Source of the DNA: an uncultured Clostridium sp.
Lineage (GTDB): Bacteria > Bacillota > Clostridia > TANB77 > CAG-508
Assembly: GCA_900556345.1 (NCBI GenBank)
Contig: USOM01000021.1
Span: 1-9,167 of the forward strand
Length of the DNA stretch: 9,167 nucleotides
Direction of reading: 5' to 3'
Shown: piece by piece, positions 6,113 to 9,167 of the stretch
How the letters are laid out: each line of letters starts with the position of its first letter
Numbering within the stretch: the first letter of the stretch is position 1
Translations under genes and position numbers: made by a program
The notes under the pieces: generated by a model
Told to the model about the DNA's origin: nothing
The model's input: only the letters and a program-made list of their open reading frames with translations
Database searches by the model: none

Positions 6113-6143
6113 TGTATCAAAAGGACCGGGTCTTTTTGGTACA
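6113..6143. repeat. 31-nt hairpin repeat, second copy, in the nfeD/murB divergent spacer
   Basis: TGTATCAAAAGGACC (6113-6127) pairs with GGTCTTTTTGGTACA (6129-6143), with two G-T wobbles as the only deviations. It matches the hairpin at 1941-1971 at 23 of 31 positions, best in the GGACCG core and the TCTTTTTGGT..CA arm. Both neighbours are transcribed away from this point, so it is not placed like a terminator; a dispersed palindromic repeat is the better reading. Confidence 0.65.
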
Positions 6144-6201
6144 ATTTACATATTATATATAAAAAAAATGTACATAAAGTAATGAAAAAAAATTATATCT
6201 A

Positions 6202-6210
6202 TGGTATAAT
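6202..6210 (+). promoter_or_regulatory. Probable extended -10 promoter for murB-yvcK
   Basis: TGGTATAAT gives a TG motif followed by a consensus -10 at 6205-6210. No convincing -35 is present at 16-18 bp upstream (sequence there is TGAAAA-like), so it would rely on the extended -10. It lies about 75 bp before the murB start. The 6012-6286 spacer otherwise holds the nfeD promoter, the hairpin repeat and AT-rich filler; I see no riboswitch. Confidence 0.5.
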
Positions 6211-6286
6211 AACGAAAAAATAATGATTCCCTTGTAAATATTCCAAAAAAATGATAATATATTATAGAAAAAAGGAGGCAAAGCAA

Positions 6287-7186
6287 ATGTTAAAAACAAA
6301 CACAAATATAGAAGAAAAAATAATATTTGATGAGCCTATGAAAAAGCATACATCATTCAAAATTGGAGGAACAGCAGACCAATTTGTAAAAGTAACAAAC
6401 GAAGAAGAATTAAAAGAAGCAATAAAATATGCCAAAGACAAAAACTTAAAAATAACAATAATAGGAAATGGAAGCAATTTACTAGTACTAGACAAGGGAA
6501 TAAGAGGGCTAGTAATAAAAATAGATATACAAAAATTAGAAATAGAAAGAAAAGAAAAATATGCAGAAATAACAGTTGGAAGTGGCTACAAAACAATGGC
6601 ACTTGGAATTAAATTAATGAACGAAGAATTATCAGGATTTGAAGAATTATCAGGAATTCCAGGTACGATTGGCGGAGCAATATTTATGAATGCAGGAGCT
6701 TATGGAAAAGAAATAAAAGACATAAATATTTCAACTAAGTGTATGGATTATGATGGAGAAATATTTGAACTATCAAACAAAGAACAAGAATTTGAATATA
6801 GGTCAAGTGTATTTAACAAAAAAGACTACATCATTTTAGAAACAAAACTAAGACTAGAATATGGAAAAAAAGAAGAAGTAAAGAAAAAAATGGATGAATA
6901 TTTATCAAGCAGAAAAGAAAAACAACCTATAGAATATCCATCAGCAGGAAGCACATTTAAAAGACAAGAAGGAGTAATTACTGCAAAACTAATTGATGAA
7001 TGTGGACTAAAAGGCTTCCAAATTGGAGGAGCAAAAGTATCTGAAAAACACGCAGGATTTGTAATAAATAGTGATAACGCAACAGCAAAAGATGTAATTG
7101 ATTTAATAAAATACATAAAGGAAAAAGTAAATGAAAAATATGGGATAAAAATAAAAGAGGAAATTAGAATAGTAGGTGAAGAATAG
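6287..7186 (+). CDS. murB: UDP-N-acetylenolpyruvoylglucosamine reductase MurB
   Basis: MurB is a cytosolic FAD enzyme that reduces UDP-GlcNAc-enolpyruvate with NADPH to UDP-MurNAc, the second committed step of peptidoglycan precursor synthesis. Motifs in order are HTSFKIGG near the N-terminus, the FAD-binding GNGSNLLV, FEELSGIPGTIGGAIFMNAGAYG, FEYRSSVF, and PSAGSTFKR with the catalytic serine at S222; the closing EEIRIVGEE supplies the late catalytic glutamate region. At 299 aa it is the compact type II form usual in Bacillota. An upstream in-frame ATG at 6251 would add 12 residues, but AGGAGG at 6273-6278 with 8-bp spacing fixes the start at 6287. The yvcK-like gene starts 2 bp after its stop, so the two are one transcript. 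Confidence 0.96.
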   Translation: MLKTNTNIEEKIIFDEPMKKHTSFKIGGTADQFVKVTNEEELKEAIKYAKDKNLKITIIGNGSNLLVLDKGIRGLVIKIDIQKLEIERKEKYAEITVGSGYKTMALGIKLMNEELSGFEELSGIPGTIGGAIFMNAGAYGKEIKDINISTKCMDYDGEIFELSNKEQEFEYRSSVFNKKDYIILETKLRLEYGKKEEVKKKMDEYLSSRKEKQPIEYPSAGSTFKRQEGVITAKLIDECGLKGFQIGGAKVSEKHAGFVINSDNATAKDVIDLIKYIKEKVNEKYGIKIKEEIRIVGEE

Positions 7187-7188
7187 TA

Positions 7189-8871
7189 ATGAAAGGAATA
7201 TTTTATTGGTTTAAAGATAGCTCAAAAATGAAGCGTTGGATAATGCTAATACTTGTAGGAATAGTTTTTAGCTCATTTGGAATGGCAAATATGATTGTAT
7301 CAGAAGAGGCAATTTCATTTGGGCAAGCAGCAAAAATAATTGCATATTTTGTTATAGGATTTACCTGTGTGGTTTTAGGACTAGTTTTTATAAATAAAAG
7401 AAATATGGAATTATTTATAGAGGCAACAGATTATAGACTAGATAAAGATGAAAAAGTAAATGTAAATTCACTTATTTTCAACAAAACAGTTTATAACCAA
7501 GGACCAAAAATAGTTGTAATAGGTGGAGGAAGCGGATTAAATAATACCCTAGAAGGACTAAAAAAACATACAAGTAATATAACAGCGGTAGTTACAGTAT
7601 CAGATTATGGAGAAAATTTTGGCGAAAATAATGAAACAATGTTATATAGACAACTAGAAGATATAAAAAATGGAATAGGCTCACTTGCACTTGATGATAA
7701 CAGTAAAATGAAAGATTTATTAAGTTACAAATTTAAAGAAGGAGCACTAAACGGAGTTTCATTTTCAGATTTATATTTTGCTGCAATGGATGATATTTCA
7801 AAAAGCTCAGCAGATGCAATAAAAGATAGTAACGAAATATTTAAAATTTGTGGAAAAGTACTTCCTGTAACAAAAGATAAAATGAAAATTTGTGCAGAAC
7901 TTGAAAATGGATATTTAATAGAAGAAAAATCAAAAATTGCAGAAACAGTTTATGATAAATTAACAAAAATAAATAGAGTATACTTAAACCCAACAAACTG
8001 TAAAGCCCTTCCAGAGGTAATAGAAGCAATAAGAGAAGCAGATGGAATAATTATAGGACCTGGAAGTTTATATACAAATGTAATTCCAAATCTATTAGTA
8101 AATGGAGTTTCAAGAGCAATAAGAGAGTCAAAAGCAGTAAAATTATATGTATGTAACATAATGACAGAACCAGGACTAACAGACAATTACTCGGTTGCAG
8201 ACCATATAAATGCAATTGTAGAGCATTGTGGAGAAGGATTAATAGATTATTGTTTATATGATACAGGAGAGGTTATTCCAGAATACATAAAAAAATACAA
8301 TTTAGATGGAGCAGAACTTGTAGAACAAGATTTATCTGATATAAAAGATAAAAGAATAAAATTTATAAAAGAAGATATGTCTGTTATAAAAGATGATTTT
8401 GTAAGACACAATAGTATGCTTATAGCAGATACTCTAATCAAAATAATATGTGATGATTTGAAATTTAAAGATAGACAAAATGAGCCAGAATATTTAATGA
8501 TGAATTCAAAACTTCAAATGGACAAAGAAATAAAAAAAGAAATGATTCGTCAAAATAAAAACAAGAAAAATGATAGCAAAAAGCCAAAAAGCAAATCAAA
8601 AAGTAAATTTGCAAGCAAATATAGTGATAGAATAGAATCTATAAAACATGCAGATGAAAAAGCAGAAAAGAGAAAAAAAGCAAGAATGATAAAAAAGCAA
8701 ACAGAGCCTAAAAAAATAGAAGATCAAGAGAAAATTAGGCAAATGCTTAAACAAAAAGAAGAAATTATGAAAGCTTATATAGACAGTAAAGAACATAAAG
8801 AAGTTTCAAGACCAAAAGACTATGATGAAATAAGAAAAGAGAAAATTGAAAAATTTAATAAAGGAAAATAA
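7189..8871 (+). CDS. Divergent YvcK/GlmR-family protein with two N-terminal membrane spans and a basic C-terminal extension
   Basis: The YvcK (GlmR, gluconeogenesis factor, CofD-like) family binds UDP-sugars and directs carbon toward cell-wall precursors. Residues 16-36 and 47-67 form two membrane spans (after KMKRW), a layout known in clostridial members. The Rossmann-like core spans about 105-420: GPKIVVIGGGSGL at 105-117, NITAVVTVSD at 130-139, GKVLPVT, IIIGPGSLYTNVIPNLLV with Y295, and YVCNIMTEPGLTDNYSVADH. Several usual signatures are altered: GGTGLS reads GGSGLN, DDGG reads DYGE (139-142), PPGDIRNC reads QLEDIKNG (155-162), and the G-N-L loop reads SDL. From about residue 440 a Lys/Glu-rich, probably coiled extension brings it to 560 aa against the usual 320-450. 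AGGTGA at 7174-7179, inside murB, is its ribosome binding site. Neither rapZ nor whiA adjoins it. Family call firm; enzymatic or binding role of this variant unsure. Confidence 0.85.
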   Translation: MKGIFYWFKDSSKMKRWIMLILVGIVFSSFGMANMIVSEEAISFGQAAKIIAYFVIGFTCVVLGLVFINKRNMELFIEATDYRLDKDEKVNVNSLIFNKTVYNQGPKIVVIGGGSGLNNTLEGLKKHTSNITAVVTVSDYGENFGENNETMLYRQLEDIKNGIGSLALDDNSKMKDLLSYKFKEGALNGVSFSDLYFAAMDDISKSSADAIKDSNEIFKICGKVLPVTKDKMKICAELENGYLIEEKSKIAETVYDKLTKINRVYLNPTNCKALPEVIEAIREADGIIIGPGSLYTNVIPNLLVNGVSRAIRESKAVKLYVCNIMTEPGLTDNYSVADHINAIVEHCGEGLIDYCLYDTGEVIPEYIKKYNLDGAELVEQDLSDIKDKRIKFIKEDMSVIKDDFVRHNSMLIADTLIKIICDDLKFKDRQNEPEYLMMNSKLQMDKEIKKEMIRQNKNKKNDSKKPKSKSKSKFASKYSDRIESIKHADEKAEKRKKARMIKKQTEPKKIEDQEKIRQMLKQKEEIMKAYIDSKEHKEVSRPKDYDEIRKEKIEKFNKGK

Positions 8872-8898
8872 TTGGATTAATAATTGGAGGATACACTA

Positions 8899-9167
8899 AT
8901 GAAATTTGAAAAAAAAGACTTAGGATTAGATAATGGACTAAAAAAAGAATGGATAATAACAAATGGTATAGGAGGATACTCATCATCTACTATAATAGGC
9001 GCAAATACTAGAAAATATCATGGACTTTTAGTTAGTCCACTTTCTGCACCTGCAAGAAGATATTTAATTTTATCAAAATTAGATGAAAGTATTGTTCTAG
9101 ACGGAAGAAAACATGATTTATATACAAATGTGTGTAGAAATTATATATCACAGGGATTTAACTATTT
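8899..9167 (+). CDS. Glycogen debranching enzyme-like protein, N-terminal part (runs off the window)
   Basis: Only 89 codons are present before the right edge. The start is set by GGAGG at 8886-8890, 8 bp upstream of the ATG. The visible N-terminus (WIITNGIGGYSSSTIIGANTRKYHGLL, shown here in part) carries the pattern NGxGGYSSSTxxGxNTRKYHGLL typical of the N-terminal domain of bacterial and archaeal amylo-alpha-1,6-glucosidase-type debranching enzymes, followed by APARRYLILSKLDE. The full enzyme, about 600-700 aa, would remove alpha-1,6 branches of glycogen in the cytosol. The catalytic glucoamylase-like domain lies beyond the window. The gene starts 27 bp after the yvcK-like gene with no terminator between, so it is probably in the same operon. 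Confidence 0.85.
   Translation, partial: MKFEKKDLGLDNGLKKEWIITNGIGGYSSSTIIGANTRKYHGLLVSPLSAPARRYLILSKLDESIVLDGRKHDLYTNVCRNYISQGFNY

Noticed and set aside
6032..6223. 63-codon plus-strand open frame in the nfeD/murB spacer
   Set aside because: No ribosome binding site precedes it, it overlaps the nfeD promoter, the hairpin repeat and the murB -10, and the product has no recognisable pattern.
6251..6286. Upstream in-frame ATG for murB
   Set aside because: The AGGAGG at 6273-6278 lies inside this extension and is correctly spaced for the ATG at 6287.

Overview
The window is AT-rich DNA with strong AGGAGG-type ribosome binding sites, ATA/AGA-rich codon use and an operon repertoire (cdaA, truA, membrane-anchored yvcK, type II murB) typical of Bacillota. 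The best match is an uncultured low-GC member of Clostridia. No rRNA, tRNA, CRISPR array or intact insertion sequence was seen.

Left block (1-2026): one long frame, open to the left edge, joins an HK97-type phage prohead protease-like region to a nearly complete pyrimidine-nucleoside phosphorylase. It ends at a terminator-like hairpin that abuts a perfect 53-bp palindrome. Second block (2033-4585): a good extended -10 promoter drives a 48-aa single-span membrane protein, the diadenylate cyclase gene cdaA, and truA, which overlaps cdaA by an ATGA junction. After truA comes a three-span membrane protein with a Cys/Asn-rich tail, whose 3' end looks frameshifted at an A-run. A bidirectional terminator separates it from the convergent genes.

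Third block (4596-6082, minus strand): nfeD followed by a stomatin/paraslipin-type SPFH gene, a classic membrane-quality/microdomain pair with its own promoter. Fourth block (6202-9167, plus strand): murB, a divergent yvcK/glmR-like gene with two N-terminal membrane spans and a long basic C-terminal extension, and the first 89 codons of a glycogen debranching enzyme gene.

Most genes serve cell-envelope and cytoplasmic homeostasis: c-di-AMP synthesis, peptidoglycan precursor synthesis (MurB), envelope-linked carbon partitioning (YvcK-like) and membrane organisation (SPFH/NfeD). The parts that merit a second look are the phage protease-phosphorylase junction, the YvcK-like protein that has lost family signature motifs, the small membrane protein ahead of cdaA in a locus that lacks cdaR, the frameshifted Cys-rich tail, and the two types of palindromic intergenic repeat. 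No single obviously new multi-gene system is visible.
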